This document shows, piece by piece, positions 20,311-30,570 of a stretch of 64,000 nucleotides of DNA. The notes beneath the pieces were generated by a model. It saw only the letters and a program-made list of their open reading frames with translations, made no database searches and was not told where the DNA came from. The position numbers and the translations under genes are program-made. The stretch is from Macrotis lagotis (lineage: Eukaryota > Chordata > Mammalia > Peramelemorphia > Peramelidae): positions 271,119,944 to 271,183,943 of the forward strand of contig NC_133662.1 in the NCBI RefSeq assembly GCF_037893015.1. Reading direction: 5' to 3'. Within the stretch, counting starts at the first letter, position 1; the number at the start of each line of letters is the position of its first letter.

Positions 20311-23300
20311 CACCACCTCCTCTTTGTAACAGATTATTAATTCAAATGAAGCAAGGTATAGCAGCTCTTTATCTTTATATACAACCTAGTTGCGGTAAGC
20401 ACCCCTTTTTTAACTGCTATTGGTTCGTTTCCTTTTAATTCTTTATCTAGGTTTTAAGGCAATAAAGGGTCATGTTCTGATATCTCCTGACAAATTCATA
20501 GAAATATATGATCTCTCCCATCAATTAGTCAATTAGCTCTTAGCCCCAACCTCCAATTTTTCTTACTAAACTAGAAAACTGTTCTCATAAGCTTTCTCCC
20601 ATCCTTTGTTCAATATTAAACATTCTAATCTCCTAGATCCAAATAAAAAAATCAATGCTACTGGTTATACAATTTAATAACAATGTGAAAAACAAAATAA
20701 GACATATTTAACTATTTCAACAATAAATCACACTGAGAAAGATCATAACTAATGTCACTTCTAGCCATCGACTACAATTATTGTGACTTTTCCTCAACTC
20801 TAGAAACAGTCCCCCCATTCATCTTTCTTAAGATGGAAGTTAAAGTCTCTGAAGAATTATCTTCAAGATATCTTCTCAGTAGAACAATAGCTTTGCAAAA
20901 GGGTGAATGTAGAAAATCACAATTTGCATGTGATTAGAAAAATAAATTAAAAAATAAGATTATAGCTAAACTTAGGGGGAAAGTTCTTCTAGCTCTTTTT
21001 CTCTGCTTTCAGTCTCTCTCTAGCAATAACAATTTGCTTAAATAAAAGTTAATCTTCTTAGGAAAGAAGTTCTCTGAGTCCTTTATCTCTGCCCCTCACA
21101 GTTTCTCTGTTTCTGTCTGTCTCTCTCCCTATCAATCTGTCTCTGTCTCTGTCTGTCTCTCTCTGTCTCTGTCTCTGTCTCTGTCTCTCTCTCTCCCTCT
21201 CCCCAGTCTCACATGTCAGCTAACTTCCTCCTTTCTCAAAGTTCTATTCTCTCTTAAAGATAACCTTAGTGTTCAGTCCCTATGGAGGGGGCTTTCAAGT
21301 TGGGCTTCTACATACCTTGAAGAATGCAGATCAGAAAAGAACCCACGGAATCTGGGACTTGGCAAGGACCTCAGAGGCCTTCAGATCTCACCATCCCTAA
21401 CTACAAGAGGTGATTCAGTTCTACATCTTGGATCCAAGTGAGAGCCCCAGCTCTGCTTCATGCAGACCTCCTGTGAAGGAACCCCACTCCCTTCCAAGAC
21501 ACTGGATTCTGCTTTGGAGCAGCCCCAGTTGTTAGGAAGGGCTTTGTTGGTTTTTTCCATATAGCAAACTATATCCAAATGAATAAGTCAAAGATGTTCA
21601 TCCTTTGTTCAATACAGAGCCTGGTGCAGATGCCATCCTAGGAAAAGGTTCCATTAACATTTAAGGTGAGATTGTCCCAATTACTCATCAGTGGCAGAGT
21701 CAGGATCAGAACTCAGATCCCTTCGATATGGAAGTTCTCTGTGATCTGTGACAACACCAAAGCTTAGTTGGCTGTCTCAGAAATCTGTCCATACATTGGT
21801 TATGAGGGGAACTAGGCAATAAGAAAATCATGGGCTGGTTAAACCAGCCCCAGAAGACACTTCAGAGGCCCAGGGAGATTAAGGACTCCCCAGGCCACTC
21901 AGATAATGGCAGAAAAGCAATGCAAAGAATTCATAGCACTGGCTCAGAGAGTCTGTTCTGTAATTTTCTTTCGTGGAGAGCAGAGTACATTGTTGCTAAC
22001 CACAGAGATTAAAAAACCATATACAGATGAAAAGAATGGGTTTGTTTGACAGGAAAGGGGCTCAGATGGAGAAAAAAAGTTACTGCATAACTAAGACTAG
22101 TGAAGTTAGACTTAGGTTTCAGGTTCAAAGATTAAGGTCTTGTCTATCTTGGAAGATGCAGCTGCCAGCTCGTATCATTTTTAGGAAAAGTCCCCTTTTT
22201 TTTTCCAATCAAAGAATTCTAGAATTGTCTAAACTTGCTCCTCACAGTAAATAGTTCAATCACTGACAATCAAAGAATGTTGTTTTTCTTTTTTTTTTTT
22301 TTAAGCAGAGGAGATCTACTTATGATTCAGATATTCAGGGTCCAAACAAATAGAGAATAGAGTCATTGTCCAAGCATTTCTCATTTCACAGTACGAGGTC
22401 TAATTCAGAAGAGTTTAATACCAGGAGGCCGAGATATTTGGCAGATTGGGTGGGCAATGGCTGTATTTCATGGATATCGTCTTTGACTGTTTTGCATAAC
22501 ATCAAATTCCATGAATTTATTTGACTTCTGAAGAATCCTTCTCGGGACACAGTTGTCTCCCCAAACCCTTTGGCCCTTCTAGAGCCGGTCCAAGATTCAG
22601 AGCAGAGTCCTGTACACCCAGCTCCATTTCCCCAGCCCTCCCTTGGAGTGAGCACAGCTTGCCCACTCTATCAAAGCACAAACTGGAGCAGACCCCTGCC
22701 CTGCCAGGCAACAGAGGAGCTATCTGCCCCTAACAGCCAGTGTTTGCTTTGGACCCCATGGCAACCCTAGTAAGCCAGTACAAAAATAACAAGGGGGTTT
22801 TTTCTTCTCCTCACTTTCTTTCAATTGTGAAAAGGGAATTGGAGGTTGATAAATAGAGAGCACACTCCAAACAAAGCTGGGTTTCATCGCATTCAGGCCT
22901 AGTGAGCTTTTGGTGCCTAGCAAAACTGTGTCACTAAAATGAGACAGGAAGTGTCTGAGTCAGCCCTGAGAATAAAAACCTTGATTCTACTCCTTCTGAG
23001 AATCACAGCAAAAAATATCTGTTTCCATTCTTTCTTCATAGGATTTTATGAAGCTCAGGCAAAACTAATAACAAAAACATATTTGCCTATTAAAGTGATC
23101 ATATTGGCTTATTTAGCTCTATTAATCAACCCTGAAAATATCTTACTTAAACATCAGAATACAGATGAAGGGAATTGGGGGAGGGGTAGGCAAACTTTTA
23201 TTCTTTCTTTTTGAGGCTCTAGCCCTGCACACACTCCCAAAAGTCCTCCTGTGATGCCACCCCATAGGGCTGGGCTGATCCTGGGCTCCTGAAGGCTGAG

Positions 23301-25849
23301 TCAATGGGACACAGGTTCTAACTGGTCTGACTAAGCTCTAAAGAAGGCTTAAGGTATGGACCAAGGACTTACTTGCTTGGACTATGACCCAGGTGCCAAG
23401 CTTGAGTCTCAGCACCAGAGAGGCTTGGGGAGGAGGAGGAGGAGGAAGATTTTTCAGCTGAAAGAACTCTTCAAAGTCACTTAAAAAGGAAATAGAGGAG
23501 ATGCAGGCTGCCATCAGGGAATGGGGGAACCCTGCCAGCAAAATGAGGGAACCTTGCAACGTTGAAGCATCAGTTAGAAGGAGTATAGAGATTATAATTT
23601 AGCAATACTAATGACACCTCTGAAATACTGAGTATATCAACACTATTATTTAGGATAAAATGGACAAATAATCTCATACAATATTTTACAAACATTTACA
23701 GGATTCTTGGGTGAGAAACTAAGCAAAAGACAAAATGGCTAAAATTACATTAGGAATGGGTTCCAAAGAAGAGATGAGAAGAGCCACAGGTTTGACATAC
23801 TGCAAACAACAGACTTTTTAATGTGTTGAGTTTTTTTCCTTTATTTATTGTAAGGGAGAGTGCACAAGTGAGGGCAGGACTACGTAAGGAGATACAATGG
23901 GAAATGTAGATGATGCACAAACAGGAGATAGCAATAAAATTTTCTCTAAAAAATTAAAGCAAGAAATAAAATTTCTCTGTATTGATAAAATGTCTGCAGA
24001 ATTAAAACACCACAAAATACAATGAATATGGAAAAATTAATGTCAGAGAACCAAGTTATGAACAGAATTTTGGAGCTGAATACATGCAAATTTGGCTTTT
24101 CTAACAATATCCTTGAGGTCATGGAATAACAAGGAAGTTATTTTTTTAAAAGTCTTTTTTAATTATTTAGTCAGGATTATTTCAACATGCTGGAACTAAG
24201 ATAAAGGGGAGGGGGCATTATGGGTAATTAATTAGAATAAATGAAATGAAGTTTCTATTGGTATTACCTAATGATTATCTTGGTGTCTAATCAAGGATAC
24301 AGAGGAATATACTCTTACTAAGTTTCACACAGAAAAAGTCAAAATTAAGTTTGAAAAAAAAAAAAGAAACAAAAGATGGCATCCAGATGAATTGATGGGT
24401 GACCTCAAGTGACGTTTTTCCTTAGATACCCAGAGCACAGGGCAAAAGAGTATTTGGGAACAAGAGGAATTTGGTCATCACCTAATGAAGCTCTCGGACT
24501 CAAACTTCAAAAGAAAAACCCGAGTGCTGCTGACATGGCTACTTGGATTCACTGAAAAACAAAGTAAATAGTAGATGTTTAAAAACAGACTCCCGAGGGT
24601 TGCAGAAGGAAGGCATCTGTGGTCAAGCGACCAGAGGTTGACCGGCAGGTCCGACCTGAAGCATGGCAAGGTTGCTCTCTGCTCAGCTGTTTCTGATTCT
24701 CCAACTGGGCATGGGTGGGCCAGGTACTGGCCCCTTTCACAACTGAAGAGGTTGGGGGAAATCATTTGTAGAAGGAAGACTGATTTGTCTTAAGACAGTC
24801 AGCCTCTTCTGAGTGAGTTGGCCGGACGTGTGCTCCTCCCCAGAAGAAGCTGACCTTGGACAAACTGAGTGAAGTCCCTGAAACCCTGGTAGCGGGAGAG
24901 CATTGTGGCCCACACTCACTGGACGTGAAGGCTGTGAGGTTTTTAAGGGCAGGGACGAGTGTTTAAACCCAATGGCTCTTTGGGGGTCATGGGATTATCC
25001 TAGGACAGAAAGGTAGGAGTTTTGAATTTACTCCCAAAGGCAAAGAATGAGTCACGGGTCACTCCCAGGCTCTGCTGTCAAGAAAGAAGGGGTGGTGGAG
25101 CCAGGGAGCCCAGAAATCAGGATCAGAAGCTTCCAAAGGTGTCCAGCTGAGCCGGCCAACTCTCCAGCTGCTTCTCTGGGACTTACTTATTGGAAGAGGG
25201 TTCACTTTGCTGATGGGTTGGAGAAAAGCTGGGCCAGCTGTCCACTGGAAGTTCCTGTCCAGGAGCCAAAGCCTGTGGCCCTATGGAGCGGTCAGGGCGA
25301 GTGGCTCTCTACAGCCACCTTCTGACGAGAGGGGAGAGTGGAGGGGGCAGCGCTTGGGTTGTTTGTCCTCCATTGGCCTCTCTGGCGTGAGCAACAGAAG
25401 GGAAGAGAGGGTTTGCATCTGTGAACTGTGGTTTCTAGGGGGGAGTCTGCCACTTGAGATCTGTAGAACCGGACAGTAGTTTACCTCAAGGAAACAACCT
25501 GTCCCAAAAGGAGCGCAGCATCCCCCCACCCTGCAGCATCCTCAGGGGTCCCAGCTGGAGAGCAGGGTTAGGCACAGCTTTGCCAGTTTGAGAGCCCAAG
25601 AAGGGAAACCACCTACGGAGACATCATTTCCAGTAGCAGATTGTTCCCAAAGGGTCCTTGATTCAGAGTGAGCCTTTCCTCTAGGCTTCTCCAAGCCTTT
25701 TCCCACTCTTCATGGTTGCACCAGGGGCTCAGGGGCAGATTAGGATGTTTGGATTACTTGGGCTACTGTCATCTAATGAATGCCTAGGGTGTGATTATTC
25801 CTGTATTATTCAGTGTATTTTGATTATTATGGTTTTTGTATTGTCTTTT
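20311..25849. other. Long gene-free stretch
   Basis: AT-rich sequence with no supported exon. It contains a TCTCTG microsatellite at 21100-21200. All open frames are under 100 codons and lack recognised motifs. Scattered weak MIR-like words occur (for example near 21690). Confidence 0.55.
21100..21200. repeat. TCTG/TCTC microsatellite
   Basis: Irregular CTCTGTCTCTGTCTCT units for about 100 bp. Confidence 0.85.
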
Positions 25850-25970
25850 TGTAAATGGAAACAATGGAAAGACTAACAGAATGTCTTCTGTGGGGGGTGG
25901 GGGGAGGGAAGCAAGATTAGGGGGGAAATTGTAAAACTCAAACTAAATAAAATCTTTCTTAAAAAAAGTT
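25850..25970 (+). mobile_element. L1-type 3' tail
   Basis: GGGGGGAAATTGTAAAACTC, then AAATAAAATCTTTCTTAAAA. The reverse complement of this tail starts the antisense element at 28556, so both belong to one L1 subfamily. Confidence 0.6.
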
Positions 25971-26145
25971 AATGGTATCACTAATTGTTTGGAAATAAGA
26001 AGCACACTGGTGGGGGTTCAGGAGATACCCCATTGAGTATTAAGGGTTCTGTCCTTCATCAGAGTGACATCTAGCACCCTGAGCCAGATAGTAGTAAGTA
26101 ATGGCCACATCCCAAAAAAGCACATCCATATACAATATACACCAG

Positions 26146-26169
26146 ACACACACACACACACACACACAA
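26146..26169. repeat. (AC)n microsatellite
   Basis: About eleven AC units. Confidence 0.95.
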
Positions 26170-26216
26170 GATTCTGGTAATTTAATATCCACAACCTTAG
26201 TCACATTATTTAGCAT

Positions 26217-26450
26217 CTTGGGCAGCTAGATGGAGTAGTAGGTAGAGTCCTGGCCCTGAAAACAGAGGACTTGAGTTCAAATTCAGTCCAGTCATTCTGA
26301 TTACCATCTGGCCATTGGATCTAGATGCTCCAGAGGAGAAGTGAGGCTGGGGGCTTAGCACAGCCTCCCTCACTCCGATCCAGGTCATGTTCCTGTCATG
26401 GCATCACCTCCCTGATGTCTTCTTCAAGAAAGGACAAATGTCTACCATAA
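26217..26450 (+). repeat. Marsupial SINE, long form
   Basis: Head GGGCAGCTAGATGGAGTAGT, box B GAGTTCAAATTC, then a body ending CTTCTTCAAGAAAGGACAAA. It is the sense counterpart of 1715-2036. Confidence 0.65.
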
Positions 26451-26514
26451 ATTACAGAGCTGGAAAGGAAATGCTCTGGGTATCAGTTTCATCACCAGTA
26501 AAGTGAAAAATTTC

Positions 26515-26757
26515 CCCTCAAATTTCCCCTTTAGTCATTTTGGTCATGTCTGACTCTCCACAACCCTAATTGGGGGCAGAGATCCTGGAGGGCTTGGCCA
26601 TCTTCTTGTTCAGCTCATTTGCAGATGAGGAAACCAAGGCACACAGTGAGGTGACTTGCCCAGCCTTGTAGCTAGTTCCTGGCTGGGGCTGGATTTGAAT
26701 TCATAAAGATCAGTCTTTCTGACCCAGGCCCTGCACTCTCGCCACCGCAGCACCCCC
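26515..26757 (-). repeat. Marsupial tRNA-derived SINE with GTCATTTTGGTCATGTCTGA tail, antisense
   Basis: Same family as 4185-4427: a TCATGTCTGACTCTCC block, a CAGATGAGGAAACCAAGG block, and an antisense head at the right end. Confidence 0.65.
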
Positions 26758-26907
26758 TTAAACCATGATCAAAGTGTACTTCTTTCTTTGCTCCTCCTGC
26801 CTTCGTCTCAGGACTGGGCTTCCTAGTTGGGCTCTGTCATACAAACTCACAAACATATTCTCCTCTACACCTGGGTTTGTTTTGGAAGTCCTTTCAACTA
26901 TCAAAAG

Positions 26908-28550
26908 CAGAGGGCCCGGGGACTTCTGGTCAAGATGGCAGAGAGAAGCTAGGTTGGTGTTAAGCTCCCAATGGTCAGAGTGAACCATCTTCTAACAAAG
27001 TCTGTTTTGGGAAGGGGGGAGCATGGATGTGTCCAGGGCAGAGAGCAGAGCCCTGGCACACTGGTGGGTGGTGGGGAGAGGCAGGGGACTAATATGAGAG
27101 CTTCAGCTGTGGGGTTTAGGATGCCCAGGAGCCCATTCAGCCATTGTGGCTGGACTGTACAGCTCTTTGACCTGAGCAGCAAGCCCCTGGCATTCCCAAG
27201 AGAGGGCCTGGTGTTCCTATACAGCCCCAGGAGTTCCCACTCACCCAGTGAGGGAGTGGGCAGCTGAATTCCCCCACTTCCCCCATGCTGACCATGCAGA
27301 CGTTGCCAGCTGGGACAGCCTAGCCCAGTGATGAGGCTACCTAAAAGATAGCCCAAAGATGACCCAGGTACCCCGGGTGCTCCCAGCAGTCTAGCAGACA
27401 TCCCCAGCACAGACCATCCAGAGAGAGAGCTCTGGTCAGTCTGTCCACTGAGCAACCCTAGGAGTTCCTAACATCAAGGGCCCCAGGCCAGGTAGCAAGC
27501 CCCTCCCCCAACACGAAAACCTTGGAATAGGTAACAAATTTCAAAATGAATAAGAAAGGTCAGAGAAAACCAGAATCCATTGAAAGTTACCTTGGAGATA
27601 AGGATGGACAAAACACAAGCTCAGAAAAGGAGAGCAGAAGGGAGGCTGTGTGTGAAGCTATGGAGGAAAATATGAATTGGTCTCTAGGCCAGAAAGACTT
27701 CTTGGAAGAACTCAGAAAGGATATTAAAAATCAAATGGAAAAATTGGGAAAAGAAATACAAAAGAAAATGAACATCTTGCAACAAAAAGTGACAGAAGAA
27801 AACAAATCTTTTAAAAATACAATCAGGTAACTGGAAAAAGATAACAGTTGTTTTAAAAACAGAATTGACCAAATTGAAAAGGAGATGCACAAGCTAAGTG
27901 AAAATATCTCCCTGAGAAATAGAATAGGGTTTAATAGAGGCTAATGATTTCATGAGCAATTAAGAATCTGTTAAATAAGATTTAATAAATGAAAAAATAG
28001 AAAAGATAAAATACCTCAATGGTAAAACAACTGATGTGGAAAATACATCCAAGAGAGATAATTTAAGAATAACTGGATTACTTGAAAGCCATGATGAAAA
28101 AAAAAAGAGCTGGGATTCCATTCTTCAGGAAATTATCCAAGAGAAGACTGCCCTATCCTGGAACCAGATGGCAAAATAGTCACCAAAAGAATCCACCAAT
28201 CCCATCCTGAAAGGGATTCCAAAATGAAAACATCAAGGAATATGATAGCTGAACTTCAGAGTTATCAAATCAAGGGGAAAATCCTGCAAGTGGCCAGAAG
28301 AAGCAATTTGAATACCAGGGAGCCACAGTCAGGATTACACAGGGCCTGGCTGCATCAACTTAATAGATCAAAGGGCCTGGAATATGATATTCCAGAGAGC
28401 AAGGGAGCAAAGGTAAACAAGAAAAGAAAAAGTGTTACTCAATAAGATTAAACTGGTTATATCCCTACCTGGGAGGGAAATCCCCAAAACTCTTGAGAAT
28501 TATAATTCTATTAGAGGAAGCATACATAAGCTGAAGGTGTGGATATACAT
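26908..28550 (+). mobile_element. L1 5' part: 5' UTR and ORF1 remnant
   Basis: It starts with the L1 5' signature GGGGACTTCTGGTCAAGATG. A GC-rich 5' UTR runs to 27545. ORF1 begins at 27546 with MNKKGQRKPESIESYLGDKD, followed by a lysine/glutamate-rich coiled coil. The first open stretch stops at 27828 (TAA), after 94 codons. The RRM-like and C-terminal parts follow in broken form; the 28224-28443 stretch contains GKILQVARRS. ORF2 is absent. It is a broken LINE, not a host gene. Confidence 0.8.
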
Positions 28551-28555
28551 TGATA

Positions 28556-29540
28556 TTTTTTTTAAGAAAGATTTTATTTTGAATTTTACAATTTTCCCCC
28601 TAATCTCACTTCCTTTCCCCTACCCGGCACAGAAGGGAGTCTGTTAGTCTTTTCATTGTTTCCATGGTATACACTGATCTAAGTTGAATGTGATGAGAGA
28701 AATCAAATCCTTAAGGAAGAAGCATCAAGTATGAGCTATAGCAGAATCACATAATGATGACTGTTTTCTGAAATGAAGGTAATAGTCTTTGGTCTTTGTT
28801 CCAACTCCACAGTTCTTTCTCTGAATACAAATGGTCTTCTCTATTGCAGCCCCAAATTGTCCCTGGTTGTTGCACTGATCAAGGTTGATCGTCACCCCCA
28901 TGTTGCTGTTAGGGTGTACATTGTTTTTCTGGTTCTGCTCATCTCACGCAGCATCAGCTCATGCAAATCCCTCCAGGCTTCCCGGATCGTTCCTCCTGGT
29001 TCTAATAGAACTATAGTGTTCCATGACATACATATGCCACAGTTTGCTAAGCCATTCCCCAATTGAAGGACATTCCAATTCTTTGCCACCACAAACAGGG
29101 CTGCTAGGAATATTTCTGTAAAAGTGATGTTTTTAGGGGTGGCTAGGTGGTGCAGTAGATAGAGCACCGGCCCTGGAGTCAGGAGGACCTGAGTTCAAAT
29201 TCAGTCTCAGATACTTAATAATGACCTAGCTGTGTGGCCTTGGGCAAGTCGCTTAACCCCAGTTGCCTTGCAAAAAGTAAAAAAAAAAAAGTGATGTTTA
29301 CCTTTTTTTGTTATCTCTTCAGGGTAACAGACCCAGTAGTGGTATTGCTGGATCAAAGAGGATGCTCATTTCTGTTTCCCTTTGGGTATAATTCCAAGTT
29401 TCTCTCCAGAAAGGCTGGATGCGTTCTCAGCTCCACCAACCACGTATTAGTGTCCCAGATTTCCCACAACCTTTCCAAGGATCACTGTTACCCTTTCTGG
29501 TGCAGGCTGATTTTGATGGAATGATTGTTTTAAAAAAATT
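28556..29540 (-). mobile_element. L1 3' end, antisense, split by a SINE
   Basis: The + strand starts with the complement of the L1 A-tail (TTTTTTTTAAGAAAG), then GAAATCCCTCC-type blocks such as CATGCAAATCCCTCCAGGCT, CCATTCCCCAATTGAAGGAC and GTGGTATTGCTGGATCAAAG. These correspond to the ORF2 end and 3' UTR read backwards. A younger SINE interrupts it at 29134-29291. Confidence 0.75.
29134..29291 (+). repeat. WSINE1-like SINE inserted in the L1
   Basis: Head AGGGGTGGCTAGGTGGTGCA, end CAGTTGCCTTGCAAAAAG, then an A-tail. AAAAGTGATGTTT is present on both sides (from 29118 and from 29287), so the SINE is younger than the L1. Confidence 0.9.
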
Positions 29541-29544
29541 GTGG

Positions 29545-29690
29545 GGAGGGGCAGCTAGTTGACAGTGGATAAAGCACCGGCCCTGGGGTCAGGAGGACCT
29601 GGGTTCAAATCCTCCCCCAGACACTTCCGATGACCCCGCGGTGTGGCCTTGGGCAGGCCGCTAACCCGCTGCCTGGCAAAAGCCAAACAA
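29545..29690 (+). repeat. WSINE1-like SINE, strongly GC-shifted, at CpG-island edge
   Basis: The framework is clear: GGGGCAGCTAGTTGACAGTG, CCGGCCCTGGGGTCAGGAGG and GGTTCAAATCC. The usual AT-rich middle (about TTAATAATTACCTAGCTGTG) reads TTCCGATGACCCCGCGGTGT, and the end has GGCCGCTAACCCGCTGCC. Most changes are A/T to G/C. Confidence 0.85.
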
Positions 29691-29847
29691 AGCTCGGGTG
29701 AACTTCTGACGCCCACCGGGGGGCTCCAACAGAAGGTGCCCCCACGAGCCTGGGTGCCAGCCGGAAGCAGAACGGCGGGGCACCGCCACCCCGCCGGGCT
29801 TTGCCCCGGCACTCTGCCCAGGGTGACGAGCACAAACGGGGCCGACG

Positions 29848-30108
29848 GGCCGGGGGGGCCGGGGGGTCGGGGGGGGGCCGGGGGGTCGGGGGGTCGGGGC
29901 CGGGGGGCGGGGGCGCCCCGGAGATGGAACCCCGCGTGGACCCTGGGGGTGCCCGGCCCCTCGGGCCCGGGAACGGGCCCTGCCCGGCCGCCAGCAGGAC
30001 TGGACCTCTACGGAAGGGCAGCAAGGCCCGGCCCGGCCCTCCCCCCCCCCCCCCCCCCCTCCCCCCCCCCCTCCCTTCCCCCCTCCCCTCCCCTCCCCTT
30101 CCCCCCGC
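29848..30108. repeat. G-run and C-run low-complexity tracts
   Basis: + strand G-runs (29848-29925) can form G-quadruplexes on the + strand. C-runs (30042-30105) put the G-rich strand on the minus strand. Sequence accuracy in the C-runs may be poor. Confidence 0.85.
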
Positions 30109-30239
30109 CCGCGGCACCCCGCCAGCCGGGGGAGGGGCAGCGCTTCCGGGTTAAAGGTGAAGAACCCGGGAAGCCTCCGACTTCTCAGAAAACTAGTGGA
30201 GAGGAAGAGGGGCAGGGGAGGGGGAGGAGCCAGCCTTCG

Positions 30240-30412
30240 CGCGCAGGCGCACGCCGCCGGAGGGACCCGGAAGGGGAGAAAGGATGTGCGCAGGCGCCCT
30301 CAGTCACGTGGGCCCCGGAGCGCCCCTAGGGCCGGAGCGGTGAGCGGGGGTGGGGCTCGGGGCGGAGCCTCCTGCCGAGGCCCCGCCCCCGCCGGGCCGC
30401 GCCTGCGCAGTT
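30240..30412 (+). promoter_or_regulatory. PRMT2: PRMT2 core promoter: NRF1-like sites and an E-box
   Basis: Three close matches to the NRF1 palindrome: GCGCAGGCGC at 30241, TGCGCAGGCGC at about 30287, and GCGCCTGCGCAG-type at about 30400. CACGTG, a USF/MYC-type E-box, lies at 30305-30310. There is no TATA box. The cluster lies just before the start codon at 30448, as in a housekeeping promoter. Confidence 0.6.
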
Positions 30413-30447
30413 GCGGCCGAGCAGAGGGCCGGGACAGCCGGGCGGAG

Positions 30448-30570
30448 ATGCCGCACGAGGAGGGGGACCCCCGGCCCGCGCCGCCGCCCCCCGCGACCCC
30501 CAGGGAGCCGGGCCCCGACGCTGCCCGGGACAGCCCGCCACCCCGCGATGCCCCCCGGCCGGCGGAGCCT
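30448..30570 (+). CDS. PRMT2: PRMT2 first coding exon
   Basis: ATG to donor CCT|GTGAGT, 41 codons in phase 0 with the next exon (acceptor TTTGATGCAG at 32010). The peptide begins MPHEEGDPRP and is rich in Pro, Asp and Arg. I see no resemblance to the human leader, so the start is supported by phase and location rather than conservation. An in-frame alternative start lies upstream of exon 2 (see findings). Confidence 0.7.

Noticed and set aside
26949-27455. 168-codon minus-strand frame
   Set aside because: It lies antisense in the GC-rich L1 5' UTR; no domain or splice support.
27546-27830. 94-codon lysine/glutamate-rich frame
   Set aside because: It is the L1 ORF1 coiled coil within a clear L1 5' end, not a host gene.
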